From assembly GCA_019416285.1 (NCBI GenBank), contig DXXM01000001.1:1-64000 (forward strand): DNA of 64,000 bases, given 5' to 3'. Below the pieces are notes generated by a model. The model was not told the origin of the DNA. It ran no database searches and saw nothing but the letters and a program-made list of their open reading frames with translations. The position numbers were made by a program, and so were the translations under genes. Below, in pieces: positions 23,105 to 31,296 of the stretch. Source of the stretch: Bacteroidales bacterium. GTDB lineage: Bacteria > Bacteroidota > Bacteroidia > Bacteroidales > Muribaculaceae. Within the stretch, counting starts at the first letter, position 1, and every line of letters begins with the position of its first letter.

Positions 23105-24727
23105 CTAATCTTCTTTGGCTCGGTTCTTGGCCTTTGATTTCGATTTGGAGGCCGAGGAGTCCATGTCTTTCTCTTCCTGAAGGTCGATTTCGTTGCGTTT
23201 GCTGTCGAGGACTTTGTATTGCAGATAGGCGAGTGATTCGTCCGGGACGATGCGGAAATTGAATCCGAATTCGAGCTGCCACCGGCGGTAGAGCGAGGGG
23301 AATCCCTTTTTCAGATAGGCCGACACGAAAGGATGCACGTAGAGGATGAAGTTCTTGACATTGAGAGTGTGTACAAGATAGTCGAGTTTTTCGTGGAGAG
23401 TGTCGGTGAACAGGAGCGACGGGCGGACTTCGCCTTTGCCGTGACATGATGGGCACTCTTCGGAGGTGTTGATGTCAAGTGCCGGGCGTACGCGCTGGCG
23501 TGTAATCTGCATCAGTCCGAATTTGCTCAGGGGCAGGATGTTGTGGCGGGCGCGGTCGTTGGCCATCACCTCGCGCATGTGCTCGTAGAGCTTCTGTCGG
23601 TGCTCGGCCTTGTTCATGTCGATGAAGTCGATGACGATAATGCCGCCCATGTCGCGCAGACGGAGCTGGCGCGCTATCTCGTCGGCGGCGCGCAGGTTGA
23701 CTTCAAGGGCGTTGCTTTCCTGGTCGGGGGCCGCTTTGGAGCGGTTGCCGGAGTTGACGTCGATGACGTGGAGGGCTTCAGTGTGTTCGATGATGACGTA
23801 GGCGCCGGATTTGAACGAGACGGTCTTGCCGAATGACGATTTTATCTGGCGTGTGATGTTGAAGTGGTCAAAGATGGGCACCTTGTCGTCGTAGAGCCTT
23901 ACGATGTCTTTGCTCTCCGGCGAGATGAGGTTGACATACTTTGAAATCTGACTGAATATCTCCTTGTCGTTGACATAGATGCTCTCGAAAGTGGGGCTGA
24001 ATACATCGCGCAGCATCCCGACTATTCGGCTCTCCTCCTCGAAGATGAGGGCTGGAGCAGTGGCTATGCGGGCTTTGGCTACGGTTTCGTCCCAGCAGCG
24101 GAGCAGTGTCTTGAGCTCATGATGGAGTTCCCTCACGCTTTTTCCTTCGGCGGATGTGCGGATGATTACTCCGAAATTCTTTGGCTTGATGCTCTCTATG
24201 AGCTGGCGCAGGCGGAGTTTTTCCTCCGTTGTCTTGATTTTCTGCGAGATTGAGATTTTGTCGCCGAATGGTATCAGCACCATGTAGCGGCCGGTGAATG
24301 TGATTTCCGTTGTGAGCCGCGGGCCTTTTGACGAAATAGGCTCCTTGACAATCTGCACCATCAGTTCCTGACCGGGTTCGAGCACGTTTGTGATGGAGCC
24401 GTGCTTGTCGATGTCGGGAAGGCGCTTGATTTTTGATACGGTGGTGTCTGCTTTCTTGTCGACGAGTATTGCCTTGAGGAAGGCCGAGTAGGTAGAGAAT
24501 TGTGAACCGAGATCCAAGTAATGAAGAAAAGCGTCCTTTTCGTAGCCTACGTTGACGAAGGCGGCGTTCAGGCCGGGCATAAGTTTTTTGACTTTGGCCA
24601 GGTAGATGTCACCGACGGCGTAGGCGATGTTGCGCGACTCTTTCTGTAGGGAGACGAGCCGCGAGTCCTCGAGCAAGGCTATTGAAACCTCGCTGGGCTG
24701 TACGTCTACAATAAGTTCACTCTTCAT
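23105..24727 (-). CDS. rng: Ribonuclease E/G family protein
   Basis: The 540-residue protein matches RNase G: S1 RNA-binding domain (about 35-130, YLAKVKKLMPGLNAAFVNVG core), a 5' sensor/RNase H-like part, and the DNase I-like catalytic part with VIDVNSGNR (aspartate) and MGGIIVIDFIDM (second aspartate). The zinc link CPSCHGKG is present at about 421-428. The start is slightly extended relative to other RNase G proteins. It processes rRNA and degrades mRNA. The C-terminal tail is short and lysine/serine-rich, without the long scaffold of RNase E. Confidence 0.93.
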   Translation of the reverse strand: MKSELIVDVQPSEVSIALLEDSRLVSLQKESRNIAYAVGDIYLAKVKKLMPGLNAAFVNVGYEKDAFLHYLDLGSQFSTYSAFLKAILVDKKADTTVSKIKRLPDIDKHGSITNVLEPGQELMVQIVKEPISSKGPRLTTEITFTGRYMVLIPFGDKISISQKIKTTEEKLRLRQLIESIKPKNFGVIIRTSAEGKSVRELHHELKTLLRCWDETVAKARIATAPALIFEEESRIVGMLRDVFSPTFESIYVNDKEIFSQISKYVNLISPESKDIVRLYDDKVPIFDHFNITRQIKSSFGKTVSFKSGAYVIIEHTEALHVIDVNSGNRSKAAPDQESNALEVNLRAADEIARQLRLRDMGGIIVIDFIDMNKAEHRQKLYEHMREVMANDRARHNILPLSKFGLMQITRQRVRPALDINTSEECPSCHGKGEVRPSLLFTDTLHEKLDYLVHTLNVKNFILYVHPFVSAYLKKGFPSLYRRWQLEFGFNFRIVPDESLAYLQYKVLDSKRNEIDLQEEKDMDSSASKSKSKAKNRAKED

Positions 24728-24837
24728 TAGTCGGTTGTGATCTGTCTAAGATTCGATATGGGGCGAGAGGTGTGGAGGGAGCCGGACGGCCGCGTGTGGC
24801 GGCGGTGGAGCCGGCGGGGAGCATTGTCTGTGTTAAC

Positions 24838-24905
24838 AACGCAAAGAACAAACCTTTAGTGGTGCCTAATGTGGTTGCGCCGGTCAAGAGTTTGTTCTTT
24901 GTGTT
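24838..24905. repeat. Long inverted repeat between the small basic gene and rng
   Basis: AACGCAAAGAACAAAC (24838-24853) and GTTTGTTCTTTGTGTT (24890-24905) pair at 15 of 16 positions around a 36-base loop; weaker pairing continues outward for about 14 more bases. In the minus-strand transcript it would fold between the basic-protein stop and the rng start, as a terminator, attenuator or processing site. A pyrimidine/purine-poor T-tract is not obvious. Confidence 0.65.
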
Positions 24906-24944
24906 ATTCACGCAGCTACGCAAGAAGTTGCAGGCTGAACCTGC

Positions 24945-25034
24945 TTATTTCTTCTTGTGACGGTTCTTGCGAAGGCGTTTTTTACGCTTGTGGGTGGCCA
25001 TCTTGTGACCTTTTCTTTTCTTTCCGCTGGGCAT
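24945..25034 (-). CDS. 29-residue lysine/arginine-rich protein, probable ribosome-associated
   Basis: The frame from ATG 25034 to TAA 24945 encodes 29 residues beginning MPSGKKRKGHKMATHK and ending RKNRHKKK. About two thirds of them are lysine, arginine or histidine. Small basic proteins of this type recur beside hup in Bacteroidales, and I recall that structures of Bacteroidota ribosomes contain tiny lineage-specific proteins; identity with one of those is not established here. It lies 38 bases after the HU stop. Its composition suggests RNA binding. Confidence 0.75.
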   Translation of the reverse strand: MPSGKKRKGHKMATHKRKKRLRKNRHKKK

Positions 25035-25072
25035 AGTTGGAAGGTATTATATTATTGTTTGACAATAGGTTC

Positions 25073-25354
25073 TTATTTGAGATCTTTCACTTCTTCCATG
25101 AACACCTTTGCGGGCTTGAAAGCGGGGATGCGGTGCTCGGGGATGATGATTGTAGTGTTCTTTGAGATGTTGCGGGCAGTCTTTTCGGAACGAACTTTGG
25201 TGATGAAGCTACCGAAGCCGCGAAGATAAACGTTTTCGCCGTGAGAGAGTGACTCTTTCACAGTTTCCATGAACTTTTCAATGGTTTCGAGTACGTTGGC
25301 CTTGTCGATGCCGGTAGATTTCGAAATCTCGTTGACGATGTCAGCTTTAGTCAT
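25073..25354 (-). CDS. hup: HU-family DNA-binding protein
   Basis: The 93-residue protein has the HU/IHF fold: N-terminal helices TKADIVNEISKSTGIDKANV, shown by its core VNEISKSTGIDK, then GFGSFITKVRSEKTARN and the beta-arm with IIIPEHRIPAFKPAKVF, which replaces the usual R-NP at the arm tip with I-PE-H-IPAFKP. It bends DNA and organises the nucleoid. The small basic gene follows. The 148-base gap upstream holds the palindrome GTTGCGCAAC near 25393 and no clear consensus promoter. Confidence 0.93.
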   Translation of the reverse strand: MTKADIVNEISKSTGIDKANVLETIEKFMETVKESLSHGENVYLRGFGSFITKVRSEKTARNISKNTTIIIPEHRIPAFKPAKVFMEEVKDLK

Positions 25355-25502
25355 TACAATATTAATTTATAATTGGTTAATATCTTTGTGGTTGCGCAAC
25401 CGGGAGGGCGCAATTTTTTGCAAGTGCAAATATCGGAACTTTTTTTGAATTATCAGCTATGTTTATGCGAAAAATTTACATAAAATTCACTTTCTCACCA
25501 CG

Positions 25503-26240
25503 TTAGCGGACAGAAAGCTGATTTTGGCCTGTAAAGAGGCCGCTGATAAGACTCAAACGGGGGGTGACAAGGTGGGTGCCTGCGTCGGTCAGAGCCTCGG
25601 CCGAGGGGTCGAGAAGTATGGCGTGCCACCCGGCGCGGAGGGCCCCTTCGATGTCGGTGGCGCGGTTGTCACCTATCATCGTGTGGCGCGACGGCTCGCT
25701 GACTCCGGCGCGCTCCATGGCGTAGGCATAGAGGCGCGTGTCGGGTTTGTTGACCCCGATGTCGTCGCTGAGCACCATGAGGTCCACGAGCCTGTCGAGT
25801 CCGGTGTTGACGAGCTTACGGTGCTGGACATCCTTGAAACCGTTGCTAAGTACACCTATATTATAATCGTGCGCGCGCAGGAGAGCGAGAATCTCGCGTG
25901 CGCCGTCGATGAGCACCGTCTGCTCGGCGAGGCGCGAGAGATAGATGCTGTCGAGCTCCCGGGAGAAGTCGCGCAGACTCTCTTCGGTGCCGTCCCAGCG
26001 CGGACGCAGGGGTGTGGCGAAGCGGTCGCAGCGGAGAAAGTCCTGCGAGATTTCCGCACGGCTGTAGCGGTCCCACAAGGTCCGGTTGTGGGCCTCGTAG
26101 GTCTCTGTCCATTCCTCGGCCGAGGGGTAGTAGCGGTCGAGCCCGCACTCGCGGTGGATTATCCTGTGGGCAAGCCGCGAGTTGGTGTGGAAATCGACGA
26201 GGGTGTCGTCGAGGTCAAACCATATCCAGTCAGATTTCAT
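25503..26240 (-). CDS. yjjG: HAD-family nucleotidase of the YjjG type
   Basis: The 245-residue HAD hydrolase has motif I DLDDTLVDF (about 9-17), motif II VLSNG, the motif III lysine in NKPDTRLY and motif IV MIGDNRATDIEGALRAG (core GDNRATDIEGA). The cap between motifs I and II is helical, as in YjjG, which dephosphorylates non-canonical pyrimidine nucleotides. Substrate is inferred by resemblance. Its start overlaps the end of yhhQ by 11 bases, so kdsC-yhhQ-yjjG form one transcript. Confidence 0.8.
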   Translation of the reverse strand: MKSDWIWFDLDDTLVDFHTNSRLAHRIIHRECGLDRYYPSAEEWTETYEAHNRTLWDRYSRAEISQDFLRCDRFATPLRPRWDGTEESLRDFSRELDSIYLSRLAEQTVLIDGAREILALLRAHDYNIGVLSNGFKDVQHRKLVNTGLDRLVDLMVLSDDIGVNKPDTRLYAYAMERAGVSEPSRHTMIGDNRATDIEGALRAGWHAILLDPSAEALTDAGTHLVTPRLSLISGLFTGQNQLSVR

Positions 26241-26916
26241 TGATTTTCCACCATTTGTATGACATGTCGGGTGAGTCGGTCACGTCGCCTCCCTCATGGT
26301 CGCGCAGGAGCTTGACGGCCTTGAGGGTGACGGGGAGTATGAGGATTTCGTAGAGAGTCTTGAGCAGTGTCTGCGTGAGGATGAGCATGGCGATTTCGCC
26401 CCAGGGGAGGATGCCGCCGAAGGCTATTGGGAAGAATATCACCGAGTCGACTCCCTCGCCCCAGAGCGAGGAGACGATGGCGCGCAGCGAGAAGCGGCGG
26501 CCGCCGGAGGCGATTTTCATGCGCGACATCACGTAGGCGTTGACCATCGAGCCGCAGAGGAAGGCTATGAAACTTGCGACGAAAATGCGCGGTACGGCTC
26601 CGAATATCACGGTCATGGCCTCCTGTCCGGTCCATGAGTCCGCGCCCGGAAGCCAGATGCCTAACTGGAGGAGCAGCGACACGAGCAGGTTCATGCCGAA
26701 GCCGAGCCAGATGACGAGGCGAGCCTTGTTGAAGCCGTAGACCTCGACTATGCAGTCGTTGAGTATGTAGGAGATGGGAAACACGATGACTCCGGCGGTG
26801 ATGGTGAGCGGCCCGAGGTCCACGGTCTTTATCTCCATGAGGTTGCTGACTATGAGGCAGACACAGAAGGTGACGGCCAGCAGCATGAAGGTGAGGGAAA
26901 TCTTGACCTTGCTCAT
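26230..26916 (-). CDS. yhhQ: Queuosine precursor transporter (YhhQ/QueT family)
   Basis: The 228-residue membrane protein has six or so hydrophobic segments and the VUT/YhhQ signatures: VIVFPISYILNDCIVEVYGF (core SYILNDCIVEVYGF, about 49-62) and GEGVDSVIFFPIAFGG (about 153-168). It imports 7-deazaguanine precursors of queuosine. The ORF overlaps kdsC by four bases and yjjG by 11, so translation is coupled. The link of this transporter with lipopolysaccharide and nucleotide phosphatases seems to be operon convenience. Confidence 0.9.
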   Translation of the reverse strand: MSKVKISLTFMLLAVTFCVCLIVSNLMEIKTVDLGPLTITAGVIVFPISYILNDCIVEVYGFNKARLVIWLGFGMNLLVSLLLQLGIWLPGADSWTGQEAMTVIFGAVPRIFVASFIAFLCGSMVNAYVMSRMKIASGGRRFSLRAIVSSLWGEGVDSVIFFPIAFGGILPWGEIAMLILTQTLLKTLYEILILPVTLKAVKLLRDHEGGDVTDSPDMSYKWWKINEI

Positions 26917-27401
26917 CGGCGTCCCTCCGTTTCGCTGAGTATGAGGTCGGCGAACTCGCGGACGCAGCCTTCGCCCCCCTTGAGATTCATGACGAGGATT
27001 CCCGGAAGGGCCTTCACTCGGGCCACGGCGTCGGCGGGACAGGCGCGGAGCCCGGCGGCACCGAGAAGTTCGATGCAGTTCACGTCGTCGCCTATGTAGG
27101 CTACCTCGTCGAGACTTATTGCAAGATTCTCGCAGATGTCGGCGCAGGCGGCGAGCTTACCGCCGTTGCGTTTGCCCTGCACGAGAAAATCGAGCCCGAG
27201 TTTCTCGGCGCGGCGTCTGACGAGCTGCGTGTCCTCACTTGTTATTATGCCCGTCTTTATGCCGGCTTTCTGCAGGAGCTGGAGTCCCATGCCGTCGCGG
27301 GCGTTGAACTTCTTCATGACGTCGCCGTCGGCAGTGTAATACATGCCGCCGTCGGTAAGCGTCCCGTCGACATCAGTCAGAAAAAGGCGTATATTTTTCA
27401 T
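26913..27401 (-). CDS. kdsC: 3-deoxy-D-manno-octulosonate 8-phosphate phosphatase (KdsC-type HAD)
   Basis: The capless HAD phosphatase removes phosphate from KDO 8-phosphate in lipopolysaccharide synthesis. It has DVDGTLTDGGMYY (motif I, about 9-21 from ATG 27401), TSEDTQLVRRRAEKLGLDFLVQG (core SEDTQLVRRRAEKLG), and YIGDDVNCIELLGAAG (motif IV). Starts at 27401 and 27410 are both possible. A longer frame opens at 27464, but the -7 element at 27452-27459 lies inside it, so it is rejected. Length is 162 residues, usual for KdsC. Confidence 0.88.
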   Translation of the reverse strand: MKNIRLFLTDVDGTLTDGGMYYTADGDVMKKFNARDGMGLQLLQKAGIKTGIITSEDTQLVRRRAEKLGLDFLVQGKRNGGKLAACADICENLAISLDEVAYIGDDVNCIELLGAAGLRACPADAVARVKALPGILVMNLKGGEGCVREFADLILSETEGRR

Positions 27402-27451
27402 ATATTTCATTCGTATGGTTGGTCCGGATTGCTGTTTCGGATTTGAGGGTG

Positions 27452-27459
27452 CAAAATTA
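27452..27459 (-). promoter_or_regulatory. -7 element before kdsC
   Basis: On the minus strand TAATTTTG (27459-27452) matches TAnnTTTG, about 50 bases before the kdsC start. No TTTG at the proper spacing is seen. Confidence 0.45.
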
Positions 27460-27504
27460 GTCAAAAAAATCAGATTATTCCTCTAAAAATCGGTTAATTC
27501 TGCG

Positions 27505-27512
27505 TAACTTTG
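27505..27512 (+). promoter_or_regulatory. -7 element before guaA
   Basis: TAACTTTG matches TAnnTTTG and lies 41 bases before the guaA ATG. It is divergent from the kdsC element about 50 bases away. No clear -33 is seen. Confidence 0.5.
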
Positions 27513-27553
27513 CACTCAGATTCAATCATTATCACATAACTCTTCCCACAATT

Positions 27554-29077
27554 ATGCAGGAAAAGATTATCATTCTCGATTTCGGGTCGCAGACCACGCA
27601 GCTCATAGGCCGCCGTGTGCGCGAGCTCGGTGAATATTGCGAGATTCTTCCCTACAACAAGTTCCCTTACGATGACCCGTCGGTTATCGGTGTCATCCTT
27701 TCGGGCTCGCCTTTCTCGGTCTACGACGACAAGGCGTTCAGGACTGAGCTCGACCGCCTGCGCGGTCATCTGCCTGTGCTCGGCATCTGCTACGGCGCGC
27801 AGTTCATCGCCTATACTTCGGGCGGCAGCGTGGAGCCGGCTCCCTCGCGCGAGTATGGCCGTGCTCACCTGACCAAAATCGACACGACCAGCCCTCTGTT
27901 CAAGAATATCCCTGTCGGTTCGCAGGTGTGGATGAGCCACGGTGACACCATCACCTCGATTCCCGAAGGTTTCCGTACGGTGGCTTCGACCGACAAGGTT
28001 GCGATTGCAGCCTATCATGTCGAGGGCGAGCAGACCTGGGGCGTGCAGTTCCACCCCGAGGTGTATCATTCGGAACACGGAACCCAGCTTCTGCGCAACT
28101 TCGTGGTCGACATCTGCGGCGGCAAGCAGGACTGGACAGCCGAATCATTCATCGAGAGCACCGTGGCCCAGCTCAAGGAGCAGCTTGGCGACGACAAGGT
28201 GGTGCTCGGCCTCAGCGGTGGCGTGGACTCATCGGTTGCCGCAGTGCTTCTCAACCGCGCTATCGGAAAGAATCTGACCTGTATCTTCGTTGACCACGGC
28301 ATGCTCCGCAAAAACGAGTTCCGCAACGTGCTCCACGACTATGAGTGCCTCGGCCTGAATGTAGTTGGAGTCGACGCTTCCGAGAAATTCTTCAGCGAGC
28401 TCGCCGGAGTGACCGAGCCCGAGCGCAAGCGCAAGATTATAGGCAAGGGCTTTATCGACGTGTTTGACGAGGAGGCTCATAAAATCAAGGATGTCAAGTG
28501 GCTTGCACAGGGCACCATCTATCCCGACTGCATCGAGAGCCTTTCGATTACCGGCACCACCATCAAGAGCCACCACAACGTAGGCGGTCTCCCCGAGAAA
28601 ATGAATCTCAAGCTTTGCGAGCCGCTCCGTCTGCTCTTCAAGGACGAAGTTCGCGCCGTGGGCCGTCAGCTCGGCATGCCCGAACATCTCATCAAGCGTC
28701 ATCCCTTCCCCGGCCCCGGTCTCGCCGTCAGAATCCTCGGCGACATCACCCCCGAGAAGGTTCGCATACTCCAGGATGCCGACGACATTTTCATCCAGGG
28801 TCTCCGCGACTGGGATCTGTATGACAAGGTATGGCAGGCCGGTGCAATCCTGCTCCCTGTGCAGAGCGTAGGCGTGATGGGCGACGAGCGCACCTACGAG
28901 CGTGCCATCGCTCTCCGTGCTGTGACCTCGACAGATGCCATGACAGCTGACTGGGCGCATCTCCCTTACGATTTCATGGCCAAGGTGAGCAACGATATCA
29001 TAAATAAGGTGCGTGGCGTAAACCGCGTATGCTATGACATCTCCTCAAAACCGCCAGCCACAATTGAGTGGGAGTAA
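27554..29077 (+). CDS. guaA: GMP synthase (glutamine-hydrolysing)
   Basis: The enzyme converts XMP to GMP with ATP and glutamine. The 507-residue protein has an N-terminal glutamine amidotransferase (about 1-195) with the nucleophile C79 in LGICYGAQF and the histidine/glutamate in VQFHPEV, then an ATP pyrophosphatase domain with the loop LSGGVDSSVAA and a dimerisation domain ending KPPATIEWE. It is monocistronic, with a terminator 24 bases downstream. Confidence 0.97.
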   Translation: MQEKIIILDFGSQTTQLIGRRVRELGEYCEILPYNKFPYDDPSVIGVILSGSPFSVYDDKAFRTELDRLRGHLPVLGICYGAQFIAYTSGGSVEPAPSREYGRAHLTKIDTTSPLFKNIPVGSQVWMSHGDTITSIPEGFRTVASTDKVAIAAYHVEGEQTWGVQFHPEVYHSEHGTQLLRNFVVDICGGKQDWTAESFIESTVAQLKEQLGDDKVVLGLSGGVDSSVAAVLLNRAIGKNLTCIFVDHGMLRKNEFRNVLHDYECLGLNVVGVDASEKFFSELAGVTEPERKRKIIGKGFIDVFDEEAHKIKDVKWLAQGTIYPDCIESLSITGTTIKSHHNVGGLPEKMNLKLCEPLRLLFKDEVRAVGRQLGMPEHLIKRHPFPGPGLAVRILGDITPEKVRILQDADDIFIQGLRDWDLYDKVWQAGAILLPVQSVGVMGDERTYERAIALRAVTSTDAMTADWAHLPYDFMAKVSNDIINKVRGVNRVCYDISSKPPATIEWE

Positions 29078-29100
29078 CTGGCTGATTTATAATGATATAG

Positions 29101-29133
29101 AGCTCTGGTCGTTTTTTCGACCGGAGCTTTTTC
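29101..29133 (+). terminator. Terminator of guaA
   Basis: Arms AGCTCTGGTCG (29101-29111) and CGACCGGAGCT (29118-29128), with one mismatch, around a T-rich loop are followed by TTTTTCTG, the form of an intrinsic terminator. Confidence 0.85.
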
Positions 29134-29447
29134 TGTCATATAGGCCTGAGATAGCCGGCGGGATAGATTTTGTCAGGATCATGTGTCACAAATTGTGCAT
29201 GAAATTGCAACATTTTAATGATTGCAACAAAATTGTAATCTTTATTTTGACGTGTAATGTGCGGATATATAGTATTTTAAATAAGATTGTGTCTGAAATG
29301 TTATTGTTTTAACATATTTTTGCATTATAAATGTTTTTATTCATAAGATTGGCAGTATTTTTGAGTCATCGAATTAAAAACAACACCAGTTTACAATCTT
29401 TTCTCTTTGAAAGACTCTCAATCCTTCAACTATAAAACATATATATT
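29134..29447 (+). promoter_or_regulatory. AT-rich intergenic region with -7 element before the sigma factor gene
   Basis: No gene is visible in these 314 bases. TATTTTTG at 29315-29322 matches the -7 consensus, about 125 bases upstream of the sigma factor ATG, but the nearest TTG (29287-29289) is 25 bases away, so the promoter is uncertain. Confidence 0.35.
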
Positions 29448-29951
29448 ATGGGAACTCAGGAATTTCAGACAAAGCTTATGAGCCTTCAAGGTAATCTGCT
29501 TAATTTTGCCTACATGCTCACCTCAAACCGAGACAACGCTTACGATCTGCTCCAGGACACCACCCTGAAGGCCCTTGATAACGAGAGCAAGTATGTTGAC
29601 AACACCAACTTCAAAGGCTGGGTTTTCACCATCATGCGCAACATCTTTATCAACAACTACCGCCGTGTGGTCCGCTCGGCTACTGTCATCGACCAGACCG
29701 AGGACCTCTACCATCTCAATCTTTCCCAGGACTCCGGTCTTGAGACTCCGGAAGGTTCTATCGGCGCCAACGAAATCTCCGACGCAATCAACGCTTTCCC
29801 CGACGAGTATCGCATCCCCTTCTCGATGCACGTCGCAGGCTACAAGTACAACGAGATTGCCGAGAAGATGAATCTCCCCCTCGGAACCGTAAAGAGCCGC
29901 ATTTTCTTCGCCCGCAAGAAACTTCAGGTGCAGTTTGCCGACTATCGTTGA
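29448..29951 (+). CDS. RNA polymerase sigma factor, ECF type
   Basis: The 167-residue protein has sigma region 2 (about 10-75, NAYDLLQDTTLKALDN and GWVFTIMRNIFINNYRR) and region 4 (about 110-163, YNEIAEKMNLPLGTVKSRIFFARKKL core EIAEKMNLPLGTVKSRI). Regions 1.1 and 3 are missing, which defines the ECF group. No anti-sigma factor is next to it. It stands alone between guaA and the leucine operon terminator. It resembles the general ECF factors that Bacteroidales encode without membrane-bound partners; the regulon is unknown. Confidence 0.9.
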   Translation: MGTQEFQTKLMSLQGNLLNFAYMLTSNRDNAYDLLQDTTLKALDNESKYVDNTNFKGWVFTIMRNIFINNYRRVVRSATVIDQTEDLYHLNLSQDSGLETPEGSIGANEISDAINAFPDEYRIPFSMHVAGYKYNEIAEKMNLPLGTVKSRIFFARKKLQVQFADYR

Positions 29952-29997
29952 ATATCAGATATTTCCGATGATTGTCGATTTCGCCCTTATTGGGTGT

Positions 29998-30109
29998 TAA
30001 GGTTAAAAAAGATTGGTTTTAAGGTTCGTATTAAAGATTTTAAGGTATTGATTCAAGATTGGTTAAATAATAAATAAGATATTACGACTAAGATTTTTCA
30101 TGTTAAGGT
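29998..30109. repeat. AT-rich segment with four TTAAGGT motifs
   Basis: TTAAGGT occurs at 29998-30004, 30019-30025, 30040-30046 and 30103-30109; the first three are spaced exactly 21 bases apart. AAGATTGGTT is also present twice (30009-30018, 30055-30064). The region follows the sigma factor gene and holds no ORF. The function is unknown. Confidence 0.55.
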
Positions 30110-30162
30110 ATTTTACAATCTGTTCTAATTTTTAAGACTATAGGATTACACACAAAAAATAA

Positions 30163-30194
30163 ATCGCGCCGACGAAGTGATTCGCCGGCGCGAT
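30163..30194. terminator. Terminator shared by the sigma factor gene and leuB
   Basis: Arms ATCGCGCCGACGAA (30163-30176) and TTCGCCGGCGCGAT (30181-30194) pair at 13 of 14 positions around a GTGA loop. On the minus strand it is followed by TTTATTTTTTG, so it ends the leucine operon; it also lies downstream of the sigma factor gene. Confidence 0.85.
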
Positions 30195-30213
30195 GCTTTA
30201 TAGGTAGTTCAGG

Positions 30214-31275
30214 TTATGCGTTCTTGATGTAGTCCACAATCCATGCGCCTACGGCGTCGGTGCCGTAGGTTGCGCCGCCTTCAACCTGGATTTCGGGTGT
30301 TCGGACATCGGCGTCGAGCGATGCGTTGACTGCCTTGCGGATGAGAGCGCCTTCTTCGGTGAGATTGAAATATTCGAAGAGCATCGCCACGGAGAGTATC
30401 TGGGCGAGGGGATTGGCTATGTTCTTGCCCTTTGCTTGCGGCCATGAGCCGTGGATGGGTTCGAACACGGGTGTCTTTTCGCCGGTCGAGGCCGAGGGAA
30501 GGAGGCCCATGGAGCCGGAAATAACCGAGCCCTCGTCGGTGAGGATGTCGCCGAAGGTGTTTTCAGTCACCATCACGTCGAAGAAGCGGGGCTCCTGAAT
30601 CATGCGCATGGCGGCGTTGTCGACATACATGAAATCTGTTGTCACGTCGGGATATTCCGGGGCGATTTCCTGTGCAACCTTGCGCCAGAGGCGTGACGAG
30701 GCGAGCACATTGGCCTTATCGACCACTGTGAGGTGCTTACGGCGGCGACGGGCATAGTCGTAGGCCACACGGAGTATGCGCTCGATTTCCGGACGGGTGT
30801 AGGCGTTGGTGTCGTATGCGCGGTCGTTGTCCTCATATTTCTCGCCGAAATACATACCGCCGGTGAGCTCGCGGATGCAGATGAAGTCGGCGCCTTCCAC
30901 GAGTTCGGGACGCAGGGGCGATTTATGGATGAGGCATTTGAAAGTCTCCACGGGGCGTATGTTGGCGAAAAGACCAAGTTTCTTGCGCATTGCGAGCAGA
31001 CCCTGCTCGGGACGCACCTTGGCGTTGGGGTCGTTGTCGAACTTGGGGTCGCCGACGGCCGAGAAGAGAACCGCGTCGGCCCACAGACAGGTTTCGAAAG
31101 TCTCGTCGGGGAAAGGATTTCCTACCTTGTCGATTGCGTCGGCGCCGCAGATGGCATAGCGGTATTTAACATTGTGGCCGAATTTCTCGCACACGGCTGT
31201 CATCACGTCGACTCCCTGACGGGAAATCTCGGGACCGATACCGTCGCCCGGGAGGACTGCTATTTTCAGATTCAT
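30214..31275 (-). CDS. leuB: 3-isopropylmalate dehydrogenase
   Basis: LeuB oxidises 3-isopropylmalate with NAD+ and decarboxylates it in leucine synthesis. The 353-residue protein has AVLPGDGIGPEI (about 6-17), the substrate-binding arginines in GLFANIRPVETF and IRELTGGMYFGEK (core RELTGGMYFGE), TVVDKANVLASSRLWR and the NAD-site region FEPIHGSWPQAKGKNIANP (core PIHGSWPQAKGKNIAN). It is the last gene of the operon, 21 bases after the second LeuA gene. Confidence 0.95.
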   Translation of the reverse strand: MNLKIAVLPGDGIGPEISRQGVDVMTAVCEKFGHNVKYRYAICGADAIDKVGNPFPDETFETCLWADAVLFSAVGDPKFDNDPNAKVRPEQGLLAMRKKLGLFANIRPVETFKCLIHKSPLRPELVEGADFICIRELTGGMYFGEKYEDNDRAYDTNAYTRPEIERILRVAYDYARRRRKHLTVVDKANVLASSRLWRKVAQEIAPEYPDVTTDFMYVDNAAMRMIQEPRFFDVMVTENTFGDILTDEGSVISGSMGLLPSASTGEKTPVFEPIHGSWPQAKGKNIANPLAQILSVAMLFEYFNLTEEGALIRKAVNASLDADVRTPEIQVEGGATYGTDAVGAWIVDYIKNA

Positions 31276-31296
31276 AATATATAATAGGTGGTGTGG

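Noticed and set aside
24717..24960. Two overlapping frames of 62 and 68 residues around the inverted repeat
   Set aside because: They resemble each other only because the inverted repeat is read on both strands; the real gene here is the 29-residue one.
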